DNA of 64,000 bases from Chitinophaga cymbidii (GTDB taxonomy: Bacteria; Bacteroidota; Bacteroidia; Chitinophagales; Chitinophagaceae), in assembly GCF_007992715.1 (NCBI RefSeq), contig NZ_BKAU01000002.1, forward strand, positions 930,001 through 994,000. Direction: 5' to 3'. Shown piece by piece: positions 55,138 through 62,853 of this stretch. The notes beneath the pieces were generated by a model. The model saw only the letters and a program-made list of their open reading frames with translations. It made no database searches and had not been told where the DNA came from. The translations under genes and the position numbers were made by a program. Within the stretch, counting starts at the first letter, position 1; every line of letters begins with the position of its first letter.

Positions 55138-55659
55138 ATGAAAGCAGCATCTGCACTTATAAAAATCGTCATCCCCCAGTACCGGATGCACACCCGCGTG
55201 TTCGACAATGTGCTGAACGGCATTAAAGACAAAGACGCTGGCGTTAGGGTAGAAGGAAGGACCAACCACATCCTCTGGATGACGGGCAACCTTGTCAACT
55301 GCCGTTACTGGCTGGGTGATATACTCGGGCTGGACCACAAAGACCCGCATGAAGCGCTTTTCAAGGATGCAAAGGCCCTTGACCCCAACGCGGAATACCC
55401 TTCCATAGACACGCTGAAGAAAGAATGGCACAAGATCTCCGCCCCGGTTTACGAACGGCTGCTGGCGGTGACCGAAAAGGAGCTGGACGAAGCGTATCCC
55501 TTCGGGATGAATGTAGGTTTTGTGGAAGAAAACAGGCTGAACATGGTGGGTATGGCGATGGATCGGGAAAGTTACCTGTTCGGGCAGTTGGGGCTGATGA
55601 GAAGGATCCTCGGGTATGAGGGGATGAAATATGATATGGATGAAACGATCCCTTATTAA
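55138..55659 (+). CDS. DinB-family protein
   Basis: A 173-residue four-helix-bundle protein of the DinB/YfiT superfamily. TNHILWMTGNLVNCRYWLG holds the conserved metal-ligand histidine of the second helix region, and the C-terminal MVGMAMDRESYLFGQLGLMRR replaces the usual HxxHxGQ by DRESYLFGQ, so the metal site may be incomplete. Family members include thiol transferases and stress-induced proteins. A TAAGTTTG -7-like box is at 55086-55093. It is a single gene ended by a terminator. Confidence 0.83.
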   Translation: MKAASALIKIVIPQYRMHTRVFDNVLNGIKDKDAGVRVEGRTNHILWMTGNLVNCRYWLGDILGLDHKDPHEALFKDAKALDPNAEYPSIDTLKKEWHKISAPVYERLLAVTEKELDEAYPFGMNVGFVEENRLNMVGMAMDRESYLFGQLGLMRRILGYEGMKYDMDETIPY

Positions 55660-55666
55660 GAAATCT

Positions 55667-55696
55667 CCGGAAGCCCCCGCCACCAGGGGCTTCCGG
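55667..55696. terminator. Bidirectional intrinsic terminator
   Basis: CCGGAAGCCCC (55667-55677) pairs perfectly with GGGGCTTCCGG (55686-55696) around an 8-nt loop, between the convergent DinB and YD-repeat genes. Confidence 0.85.
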
Positions 55697-55698
55697 CT

Positions 55699-56532
55699 TT
55701 ACTGAAAGTATTCGTAAGTATACCGCACCATCCCCAGCAGCTCATTCCCTTTACCATAACAATCCTCCCGCTGCGGCAACCCCTTTTCATCGTAGCTGTA
55801 TTTCCATATCAGATAATCTCCCCGCTCGATATTGATCACGGTCATCTGTGATACTTTCCCCGCGGCGTCGTATTCAAAGCTGTAGTCCGGCAGCATGCGC
55901 TTGCGGCTCGGATGGTAACGCAGCACGTCCGTCAGCCTGCCTTGCGCATCATAATTATAATATACACGCTGGCGGCCGGGATGCGCTTCTTCGGTAACAT
56001 GCCCGCTGGTATCGGTCTTGATCGTAACAAACGTGGAATCCAGCCCGCCTTTTTTAATGGCCAGGCCCGTGAGGTGGCCCAGAGTGTCATACTGAAACCA
56101 CCGGTCTTCCGTCATCCGGAACTTCTCTTCGCGGCCTTTGGAGCTGGTCTGGATGTGCGACAGCCGCCCGGCCGCATCGTAATGGTACAGCGCGGTGCTG
56201 ATGGCGGTCTCCGAGCTGTCTACCGTTTTGGTGAGCCGGCCGGCGCTATTGAAGGATGAGGTGAGTACCGAACGGCCGCTGACGCGGCTTTGCGTTACCG
56301 CCCGCATCTGCCGGAAGCTGGCGTTCATCCCCCGGATGCAAATGAAATCATTGTCCGTCTGCTGGTTCGCATCCAGCGTTTTCACATGCTGAAAGCTGAC
56401 TTTGTTGGCCTTGAAAGTAGCCATGGTAGCCGCTGTTTGCTGCGTATTGTACACATCCTGGTAAAAGTACTGTGCTTTAAGACTGCCGGATGCCAGTAAA
56501 AGCCCGGCGAATAGTGTTTTCAGTATATTCAT
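55699..56532 (-). CDS. Secreted YD-repeat (RHS-like) protein
   Basis: About 277 residues from the ATG at 56532 (MNILKTLFAGLLLASGSLKAQ signal peptide); the frame extends upstream without a plausible start. The mature part contains YD-type repeats: ALYHYDAAGRLSHI, RWFQYDTLGHLTGL, VYYNYDAQGRLTDV, YSFEYDAAGKVSQM and WKYSYDEKGLPQRE. This is the repeat of RHS and teneurin-like shells, but the protein is far too short to be a toxin-delivery RHS protein and has no C-terminal toxin. Function unknown. Confidence 0.82.
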   Translation of the reverse strand: MNILKTLFAGLLLASGSLKAQYFYQDVYNTQQTAATMATFKANKVSFQHVKTLDANQQTDNDFICIRGMNASFRQMRAVTQSRVSGRSVLTSSFNSAGRLTKTVDSSETAISTALYHYDAAGRLSHIQTSSKGREEKFRMTEDRWFQYDTLGHLTGLAIKKGGLDSTFVTIKTDTSGHVTEEAHPGRQRVYYNYDAQGRLTDVLRYHPSRKRMLPDYSFEYDAAGKVSQMTVINIERGDYLIWKYSYDEKGLPQREDCYGKGNELLGMVRYTYEYFQ

Positions 56533-56561
56533 AATTCTGATGCCCGCTTGTGGCAGCGCTG

Positions 56562-56590
56562 CAAAAATACTAACGTTCGAACAAAACAAA
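56562..56590 (-). promoter_or_regulatory. Promoter of the YD-repeat gene
   Basis: On the minus strand TTTG (56590-56587) is followed after 17 nt by TATTTTTG (56569-56562), an exact -7 match, 30 nt before the start at 56532. Confidence 0.55.
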
Positions 56591-56637
56591 ACGTATAAAT
56601 CTTTTATCTTTAGCCATCTTTAACCGAAATCCGGATC

Positions 56638-57651
56638 GTGAAAACACAACACCTGAGAAAAGACAAAACCTGCCTGAATTGCGGAACGGAGGTGCCGGAC
56701 CGCTTTTGCTCGCATTGCGGGCAGGAAAATGTAGAAACGAAAGAATCGTTCGGCCACCTGCTCAACCACTTTTTCCAGGATATCACCCATTATGATTCCA
56801 AATTCGTTCTCACCCTCAAATACCTCTTTTTTTACCCGGGCTACCTCACCAAAAGGTACCTCATCGGCCACCGCGCGGACTTCGTCAACCCCATACGGCT
56901 ATACGTATTTACCTCTTTCGTGTTCTTCCTGATGCTGGGCATTGTGAGCGGCGGGGAAGACAGCATTAACGTGAAAACCGGCACCAAAGCCCGGGAATCG
57001 GCCAGCAATACGATTGCGGAGGTTCAGCAGCGGTTGCAGGATTCGCTGGCTCACGCCGGAAACGCGGAAGATTCCATCGAAATAAAAAAGGCGATGCGCG
57101 CGCTCGAATTCGGCGGCGCGCCGTTCCTCGGCGGAGAAAGCCGCACCGTGCGCGAATATGATTCCGTACAGCAGTCGCTGCCCGCCGTAGAACAGGACGG
57201 ATTCCTGCAACGCAAATTCATCGCCCAGATGCTGAGCCTGCGGGAGCGGTATGGCGACCGCACGGAAGACGTGCTCAAGGAAAAATTCACGCATCACTAT
57301 CCCAAGCTTATGTTCATCCTGCTGCCGTTCTTTGCATTAGTGATGAAGTGGTTCTTCATGAGGAACAAAATGTATTATGCGGAGCATGCCATCTTTTCCA
57401 TCCACATCCATACCTTCATCTTCCTGCTGTCCATCCCCTTCATGCTGATCAACCAGCTGCTGCACTACGAGGATCTTTACATGTGGATGATGTGGGTGGT
57501 GTTCTTCTATTATATTTTCGCATTGCGCAACGTTTACCGCAAAACATTCATGGGCGCTTTATGGAGAGGCATACTCTCGCTGGCCGTTTATTTCGCCGGC
57601 ACTATCATTGTGTTGCTGTTATTTTTGTTATTTATACTGATATTTGCCTGA
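56638..57651 (+). CDS. DUF3667 membrane protein with N-terminal zinc ribbon
   Basis: A 337-residue protein that begins with GTG; no ATG lies at a useful position, and the GTG directly precedes the zinc-ribbon part. Four cysteines (12, 15, 24, 27; CLNCGTEVPDRFCSHCGQ) form the ribbon, followed by the DUF3667 core (HFFQDITHYDSKFVLTLKYL, FFYPGYLTKRYL). A polar, helical loop of about 110 residues separates the first membrane segment from four C-terminal ones. The family is specific to Bacteroidota and its function is unknown. Gene order continues into enoyl-CoA hydratase 13 nt downstream. Confidence 0.87.
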   Translation: MKTQHLRKDKTCLNCGTEVPDRFCSHCGQENVETKESFGHLLNHFFQDITHYDSKFVLTLKYLFFYPGYLTKRYLIGHRADFVNPIRLYVFTSFVFFLMLGIVSGGEDSINVKTGTKARESASNTIAEVQQRLQDSLAHAGNAEDSIEIKKAMRALEFGGAPFLGGESRTVREYDSVQQSLPAVEQDGFLQRKFIAQMLSLRERYGDRTEDVLKEKFTHHYPKLMFILLPFFALVMKWFFMRNKMYYAEHAIFSIHIHTFIFLLSIPFMLINQLLHYEDLYMWMMWVVFFYYIFALRNVYRKTFMGALWRGILSLAVYFAGTIIVLLLFLLFILIFA

Positions 57652-57664
57652 TAATATCGTCATT

Positions 57665-58444
57665 ATGACCCCTGAATTTTTAATCATACACCAACAGGCG
57701 CAGCCGCATGTGGCGCACATCGCGCTGAACCGGCCGAAGGAACTGAATGCGCTCAACCTGCAATTGATGACCGAATTGCGCGATGCGCTCCGGGCGCTGG
57801 ACGAGGATGAACAGGTGCGGGTGATCGTGCTGAGCGGGAATGAAAAAGCATTTGCCGCCGGCGCGGACATCAGGCAGATGGCGGGCCGCACGGCGATGGA
57901 CATGTATAATGTAGACCAGTTCAGTACCTGGGATGCCATCAAAAAAATAAAGAAGCCGCTTATTGCGGCGGTCAGTGGTTTTGCGCTGGGCGGAGGATGT
58001 GAGCTGGCGATGCTTTGCGATATGATCGTGGCCAGTGAAACGGCGAAGTTCGGGCAGCCGGAAATAAAGATCGGCGTAATGCCCGGCGCGGGCGGTACGC
58101 AACGCCTTACCAGAGCAGTGGGAAAGGCGCTGGCGATGGAAATGGTATTGACGGGGAAATTCATTACGGCGGATGAAGCATGGAAGGCCGGTCTTATTAA
58201 CCGCGTGGTGCCGGTGGAATTGTACCTGGAAGAAGCGTTCCGCCTCGCCGCGGAGATCGCGCAGCTAAGCCCGCTGGCCGTGAAGATGGCGAAAGAATCC
58301 GTTCTCCGGGCGTTCGACAGCACGCTGGACGAAGGACTGCATTTTGAAAGAAAGAATTTTTACCTGCTCTTTGCTTCGGAAGATCAGAAAGAAGGCATGC
58401 AGGCCTTCCTCGAGAAGCGGGCGCCGGTATTCACCGGAAAATAA
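57665..58444 (+). CDS. Enoyl-CoA hydratase (crotonase family)
   Basis: About 259 residues from the ATG at 57665; a TTG start at 57644 would overlap the preceding gene. Both catalytic glutamates of true hydratases are present, in GGGCELAMLCD and GQPEIKIGVMPGAGGTQRL, and the oxyanion-hole segment is AAGADIRQM. It hydrates trans-2-enoyl-CoA in fatty-acid or amino-acid degradation. No other beta-oxidation gene lies nearby. It is followed by a carbonic anhydrase gene 9 nt downstream, probably in one operon. Confidence 0.93.
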   Translation: MTPEFLIIHQQAQPHVAHIALNRPKELNALNLQLMTELRDALRALDEDEQVRVIVLSGNEKAFAAGADIRQMAGRTAMDMYNVDQFSTWDAIKKIKKPLIAAVSGFALGGGCELAMLCDMIVASETAKFGQPEIKIGVMPGAGGTQRLTRAVGKALAMEMVLTGKFITADEAWKAGLINRVVPVELYLEEAFRLAAEIAQLSPLAVKMAKESVLRAFDSTLDEGLHFERKNFYLLFASEDQKEGMQAFLEKRAPVFTGK

Positions 58445-58453
58445 TCTGTAAGC

Positions 58454-59089
58454 ATGAACCCATTTGAACAACTGCTGGCGAATAACAAAGTATGGGCCGC
58501 GCAAAAAGTGGCGGAAGACAAACATTTTTTTAAACGCCTGCAAGATCAGCAGGCGCCCAAGTTTTTGTGGATCGGTTGTTCAGACAGCCGCGTACCGGCC
58601 AACGAGATCACCGATACGCAGCCCGGCGAGATCTTCGTACACCGCAATATCGCCAACATGGTCGTGCATACGGACATGAACCTGCTCACCGTGCTGGAAT
58701 ATGCCGTGAAGGTCCTCAAAGTGGAACACGTGCTGGTGGTGGGCCATTACGGTTGTGGCGGTGTCAGGGCGGCGATGACGAGCGACAATCTCGGCATCAT
58801 CAACCCCTGGCTCAAACATATCAAGGACGTATACCGCATCCACCGCGACGAGATCAACGCGCTGCCCACGCATGACGAGCAGGTGGACCGGCTGATAGAG
58901 CTGAACGTACAGGAGCAGGTGATGAACCTGGCCAAGACCATCACCATCCAGGAAGCCTGGCGCAAGGAACAAAGGCCGCATTTGCACGGGTGGGTATACG
59001 GATTGAAAGACGGACTGATCAAACCCGTTTTCCATATGCCGCCGGATTCCCGGATAGACCCGATCTACGAATTCGACATCAAACCATAA
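58454..59089 (+). CDS. Beta-class carbonic anhydrase
   Basis: A 211-residue zinc enzyme. The zinc ligands are Cys42 (WIGCSDSRVPA), His98 and Cys101 (VGHYGCGG), with the Asp44/Arg46 dyad of the active site. It interconverts CO2 and bicarbonate, supplying carboxylases and helping pH balance. It is 9 nt after the enoyl-CoA hydratase and 3 nt before a small lipoprotein gene. Confidence 0.95.
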   Translation: MNPFEQLLANNKVWAAQKVAEDKHFFKRLQDQQAPKFLWIGCSDSRVPANEITDTQPGEIFVHRNIANMVVHTDMNLLTVLEYAVKVLKVEHVLVVGHYGCGGVRAAMTSDNLGIINPWLKHIKDVYRIHRDEINALPTHDEQVDRLIELNVQEQVMNLAKTITIQEAWRKEQRPHLHGWVYGLKDGLIKPVFHMPPDSRIDPIYEFDIKP

Positions 59090-59092
59090 ATC

Positions 59093-59626
59093 ATGAAACA
59101 TATCGCATGGACGGCAGCTTTCGCGATCTTCGTATATGCGTGCCAGTCCACTTCCAGTACGCAGGACCAGCAGCAGACGCCGGATTCCATGACCATGATC
59201 CCGACGGACACCATGATCCAGATCACGGATACCGCCCTGACGCCTACGCTGGTGGAGTCGTGGACGGCTTATGAGGGCTTCGACGGGAAGTATGCGGCCG
59301 ATGTAAAACTCCTGCAGCAAAAGCCATTGAAAGACCGCATGAAGCAGCTGTTGGGAAAGGAAGAAAATGATTTCATCCAGCGGTACAAAGTAACGCCGCC
59401 CATTGAAGTGGAATCAGGCGTTCTTTTTAACGAAGGATGTAAACCGCATAACTGCACCGTGGAAGAAGCGGCGCTGGCGGTGGACATGAAGCAGGACCTG
59501 TTATATGTGGGGATTGCGCGGAATAAGGTGGTAACGCTTTTCGGGGAACGCGGCGATACGGCTTATCCGCAGAAGCTGCGGGACTGGAAGAAGAAGTTTG
59601 AAGAACCGGTGGGGGCAGCGCAATAG
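59093..59626 (+). CDS. Small lipoprotein of unknown function
   Basis: A 177-residue lipoprotein with its lipobox at Cys17 (IFVYAC). A threonine/glutamine-rich spacer (about 18-50) precedes a compact domain of about 115 residues with two cysteines in FNEGCKPHNCTVEEAAL that could form a disulfide. The domain recalls small periplasmic inhibitor or lysozyme-inhibitor-like folds, but I cannot assign it. It is the last gene of the hydratase/carbonic anhydrase run and is followed by a strong terminator. Confidence 0.75.
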   Translation: MKHIAWTAAFAIFVYACQSTSSTQDQQQTPDSMTMIPTDTMIQITDTALTPTLVESWTAYEGFDGKYAADVKLLQQKPLKDRMKQLLGKEENDFIQRYKVTPPIEVESGVLFNEGCKPHNCTVEEAALAVDMKQDLLYVGIARNKVVTLFGERGDTAYPQKLRDWKKKFEEPVGAAQ

Positions 59627-59655
59627 ACGACGGAAGTATTTTTTACGGGATAAAG

Positions 59656-59687
59656 AAGCGGGTGTATCAAATCTGATACACCCGCTT
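59656..59687. terminator. Bidirectional intrinsic terminator
   Basis: AAGCGGGTGTATCA (59656-59669) pairs perfectly with TGATACACCCGCTT (59674-59687) around a 4-nt loop, with TATTTTT on the plus side. It separates the lipoprotein gene from the convergent tex gene. Confidence 0.93.
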
Positions 59688-59698
59688 TATTTTTCACG

Positions 59699-61942
59699 TT
59701 ATTTGAACTTCGATTTCAATGCCAGCAGCTTTGCCTGGAAGTCGTTCAGCGGCGCTTCCTTCGCAGGCTTGCTGTCCTTCCGCTCACGGCGCTGTCCGCC
59801 ACCACCGGCGGCAGGCTGACTGTCCTTCATGGAAAGTGAGATGCGTTTGCGCGCGATGTCTACTTCCAGTACGGTTACCGTCACTTTCTGGTTCAGCTTT
59901 ACCGCTTCATTGGGGTTGCTGATGAATTTGTTGGACAGGTGGGAGATGTGCACCAGGCCATCCTGCTTCACCCCGATGTCTACAAACGCGCCGAAGGCGG
60001 TAATATTGGTCACCACGCCGGGCACTACCATGCCGGGTTTCACGTCTTCCATGCTCTTGATGCCTTCGGCATATTCGAAGATGGATATCTCGTCCCGCGG
60101 GTCGCGGCTGGGTTTGGCGAGTTCCTTGAGAATGTCTTCCAGCGTGAGCTGGCCTACTTCCTCGCTGACAAAATCTTTAATGTTGATGTGCTTGCGCAGG
60201 TCTTCGCGGCCCATGAGTTCCTGCACGGTGCATTGCTGCTTGCCGGCGATGGCTTCCACCACGGGGTAGCGCTCGGGGTGCACGGCGGAGTTGTCCAGCG
60301 GGTTGTCGCCATTCTCGATGCGCAGGAAGCCCGCGCACTGTTCAAAGGCTTTGTCGCCCAACCGCGTTACTTTTTTCAGTTCCTGGCGGTTTTTGAACGC
60401 GCCGTTCTCCTTGCGGTATTTTACGATGTTCTCCGCCAGGGAAGGGCCGAGACCGGAGATATACGCCAGCAGGTGCTTGGAGGCCGTGTTCAGGTTTACG
60501 CCCACGTTGTTCACGCAGCTTACCACAATGCGGTCCAGGCTCTGCTTCAGATGGCTCTGGTTCACGTCGTGCTGGTACTGACCCACGCCGATGGATTTGG
60601 GATCGATCTTCACCAGTTCCGCCAGCGGATCTATCAGGCGGCGGCCGATGGATACGGAGCCGCGCACGGTCACATCATGATCGGGAAATTCTTCGCGGGC
60701 TACTTCAGACGCGGAGTATACGGAGGCGCCGCTTTCATTGACCATGAACACGTTCACCTTCCGTCCGAAATCGATCTTTTTCACGAACTCTTCCGTTTCG
60801 CGGCCCGCGGTGCCGTTGCCCACGGCGATGGCGGCGATATCGTATTTATCCACCCATTTGCGCAGCAGGTGTTCTGCGTCCTGGCTTTTGTAGTTCTTTT
60901 CCAGCGGGTAGATCACGTCATTGTCCTGCATATTGCCCTGGTTGTCCAGCGCCACCACCTTACAGCCGGTACGGTAACCGGGATCGACGGCGATCACGGC
61001 CTTAGGGCCGAGCGGCGCTGCCAGCAGCAGCTGGCGCAGGTTTTCGGCAAACACTTCTATCGCTTCGTTGTCGGCCTTTTCCTTGGCCGCCGCGCGGAAC
61101 TCGTTTTCGAGGGATGGGCGCAGCAGGCGTTTGTAGGCGTCCGCGGCGGCTTTGGTCACCTGTTCGGAGCTGGCGGTATGGCCGGTAACGAATTGTTTTT
61201 GGATGATCTCCGTTGCTTCCTCTTCCACCGGCGTAATGCTGGCGAACAGGAACCCTTCGGCCTCGCCGCGGAAAATGGCGAGCACGCGGTGGGAGGGGAT
61301 GGAGAACAGCTCCTCGCGGAAGTCGAAGTAATCTTTATACTTGACGCCCTCCGCTTCCTTGCCTTCGTTCACTTTGGAAGAAAGCACGGCGGTATGGGTG
61401 AAGAGCTTGCGCAGCTTGTCGCGCAGCTCGGCATTTTCGTTGATCCACTCCGCGATGATGTCGCGCGCACCTTTGAGGGCTTCTTCGGTGGTGGCTACCT
61501 GTTCATTGATGAATGCTTTGGCGGCTTCTTCGGGGGCATTGTCCGCTTGCTCCAGCAGCAGCTTCGCCAGCGGCTCCAGGCCCTTTTCGATGGCCACGGT
61601 AGCGCGGGTCTTGCGCTTGGGCTTGTAGGGCAGGTACATGTCTTCCAGCTCCGCCAGCACCCAGGAGGCTTCGAGCTTTCCCAGCAGTTCAGGGGTCATT
61701 TTCTCCTGCTCCGTGATGGTCTTGATAATGAAGGCCCGGCGTTCATCCACCTCCTCATACCGTTTTTTCATATCCTCCACCTTGCCGATCTGTACCTCGT
61801 CCAGACTGCCCGTCTGCTCTTTCCGGTAACGGCTGATGAAAGGCACAGTAGAACCTTCTGCCAGTAAGGTCATGGTATTCTCAGCCTGCTTCTGGGATAT
61901 GTTCAGCTCAGCAGAAATGAGTGCCACGTGTTTCGGATTCAT
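59699..61942 (-). CDS. tex: Tex-family transcription accessory protein
   Basis: A 747-residue nucleic-acid-binding protein. The Tex N-terminal domain (STVPFISRYRKEQTGSLDE) is followed by the YqgF-like RNase H-fold domain (VIAVDPGYRTGCKVVALD), the helix-hairpin-helix part (LLAYISGLGPSLAENIVKYR) and a C-terminal S1 domain (PGVVTNITAFGAFVDIGV, DGLVHISHLSN). A glycine-rich tail (PAAGGGGQRRER) follows. Tex is a conserved factor linked to RNA metabolism and translation-associated transcription. The start ATG at 61942 fits the family N-terminus. Confidence 0.97.
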   Translation of the reverse strand: MNPKHVALISAELNISQKQAENTMTLLAEGSTVPFISRYRKEQTGSLDEVQIGKVEDMKKRYEEVDERRAFIIKTITEQEKMTPELLGKLEASWVLAELEDMYLPYKPKRKTRATVAIEKGLEPLAKLLLEQADNAPEEAAKAFINEQVATTEEALKGARDIIAEWINENAELRDKLRKLFTHTAVLSSKVNEGKEAEGVKYKDYFDFREELFSIPSHRVLAIFRGEAEGFLFASITPVEEEATEIIQKQFVTGHTASSEQVTKAAADAYKRLLRPSLENEFRAAAKEKADNEAIEVFAENLRQLLLAAPLGPKAVIAVDPGYRTGCKVVALDNQGNMQDNDVIYPLEKNYKSQDAEHLLRKWVDKYDIAAIAVGNGTAGRETEEFVKKIDFGRKVNVFMVNESGASVYSASEVAREEFPDHDVTVRGSVSIGRRLIDPLAELVKIDPKSIGVGQYQHDVNQSHLKQSLDRIVVSCVNNVGVNLNTASKHLLAYISGLGPSLAENIVKYRKENGAFKNRQELKKVTRLGDKAFEQCAGFLRIENGDNPLDNSAVHPERYPVVEAIAGKQQCTVQELMGREDLRKHINIKDFVSEEVGQLTLEDILKELAKPSRDPRDEISIFEYAEGIKSMEDVKPGMVVPGVVTNITAFGAFVDIGVKQDGLVHISHLSNKFISNPNEAVKLNQKVTVTVLEVDIARKRISLSMKDSQPAAGGGGQRRERKDSKPAKEAPLNDFQAKLLALKSKFK

Positions 61943-61973
61943 ATAAGTTTCTTTTACGATTTTGCTAAGGCCG

Positions 61974-62003
61974 CAAAGCTAAGTAAATTGGATTTTCCGC
62001 CAA
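61974..62003 (-). promoter_or_regulatory. Promoter of the tex gene
   Basis: On the minus strand TTG (62003-62001) is followed after 19 nt by TAGCTTTG (61981-61974), a full Bacteroidota -33/-7 match, 31 nt before the tex start codon. Confidence 0.75.
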
Positions 62004-62085
62004 GAAAAAGAAATTAACAATGGAAACGGCCGGAAATTTGCGGAAAGGGGGATATCTTGCCCGGAATTTCCTTAATATGTACCTT

Positions 62086-62850
62086 ATGCAGCCTGAACAA
62101 GCCTTTAGCCGATTATTGCAGATCATGGACGATTTGAGGGAGAAATGCCCCTGGGACCGGAAACAGACGCTCCAATCCCTCCGCCAGCTCACCATAGAAG
62201 AGCTGTACGAACTGGCGGACGCCATTACCGAACAGGATTTCAAGGGCATTAAAGAAGAACTGGGGGACCTCCTGCTGCATATCGTCTTTTACGCGAAGAT
62301 CGGCTCCGAGCAGCGGCAATTCGATATCACCGACGTGATTACGGGTATCTGCGACAAGCTGGTGGCCCGTCATCCGCATATTTACGGGGACGTGAAGGTG
62401 GAAAACGAAGAGGATGTGAAGCAGAACTGGGAAAAGCTGAAGCTGAAAGAAGGCAAGGAGTCCGTTTTAAGCGGCGTGCCGGTGTCGCTGCCCGCGTTGG
62501 TGAAATCCATGCGTTTGCAGGAAAAGGCGAAGCAGGTGGGGTTTGAATGGGAGAACAGGGAACAGGTGTGGGAAAAGGTGAGGGAGGAAATGGAAGAATT
62601 GAAAGAAGCGGTGGAAGACGGGCGCCCGGATGAAATGGAGGCCGAATTTGGCGATCTGCTCTTTTCCCTGGTCAACTACAGCCGGTTCATGAAGATCGAT
62701 GCGGAGAATGCGCTGGAACGCACGAACAAGAAGTTCATCCGCCGTTTCCGCGCAATGGAGGGAATGGCCGCGGCCGAAGGGCGCCGGCTCGATGAAATGA
62801 GCCTCGCGGAAATGGACGGCCTGTGGAACAAGGTAAAGGAAGGGGAATAA
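62086..62850 (+). CDS. mazG: Nucleoside triphosphate pyrophosphohydrolase
   Basis: About 254 residues from the ATG at 62086 (MQPEQAFSRLLQIMDDLRE), which matches the E. coli MazG start; ATGs at 62077 and 62020 are also in frame. Both MazG domains are present: CPWDRKQTLQSLRQLTIEELYEL with KEELGDLLLHIVF, and REEMEELKEA with EAEFGDLLFSLVN. Both carry the EExxE...ExxD magnesium-binding pattern. It removes aberrant or excess nucleoside triphosphates and lowers ppGpp-related stress. It is followed 3 nt later by the last gene of the window. Confidence 0.95.
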   Translation: MQPEQAFSRLLQIMDDLREKCPWDRKQTLQSLRQLTIEELYELADAITEQDFKGIKEELGDLLLHIVFYAKIGSEQRQFDITDVITGICDKLVARHPHIYGDVKVENEEDVKQNWEKLKLKEGKESVLSGVPVSLPALVKSMRLQEKAKQVGFEWENREQVWEKVREEMEELKEAVEDGRPDEMEAEFGDLLFSLVNYSRFMKIDAENALERTNKKFIRRFRAMEGMAAAEGRRLDEMSLAEMDGLWNKVKEGE

Positions 62851-62853
62851 TCT

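Noticed and set aside
59939..61867. A 642-codon open frame antisense to tex
   Set aside because: Its composition is that of a frame shadow of the GC-rich tex gene, it has no recognisable domain, and tex is intact and well conserved across the region.
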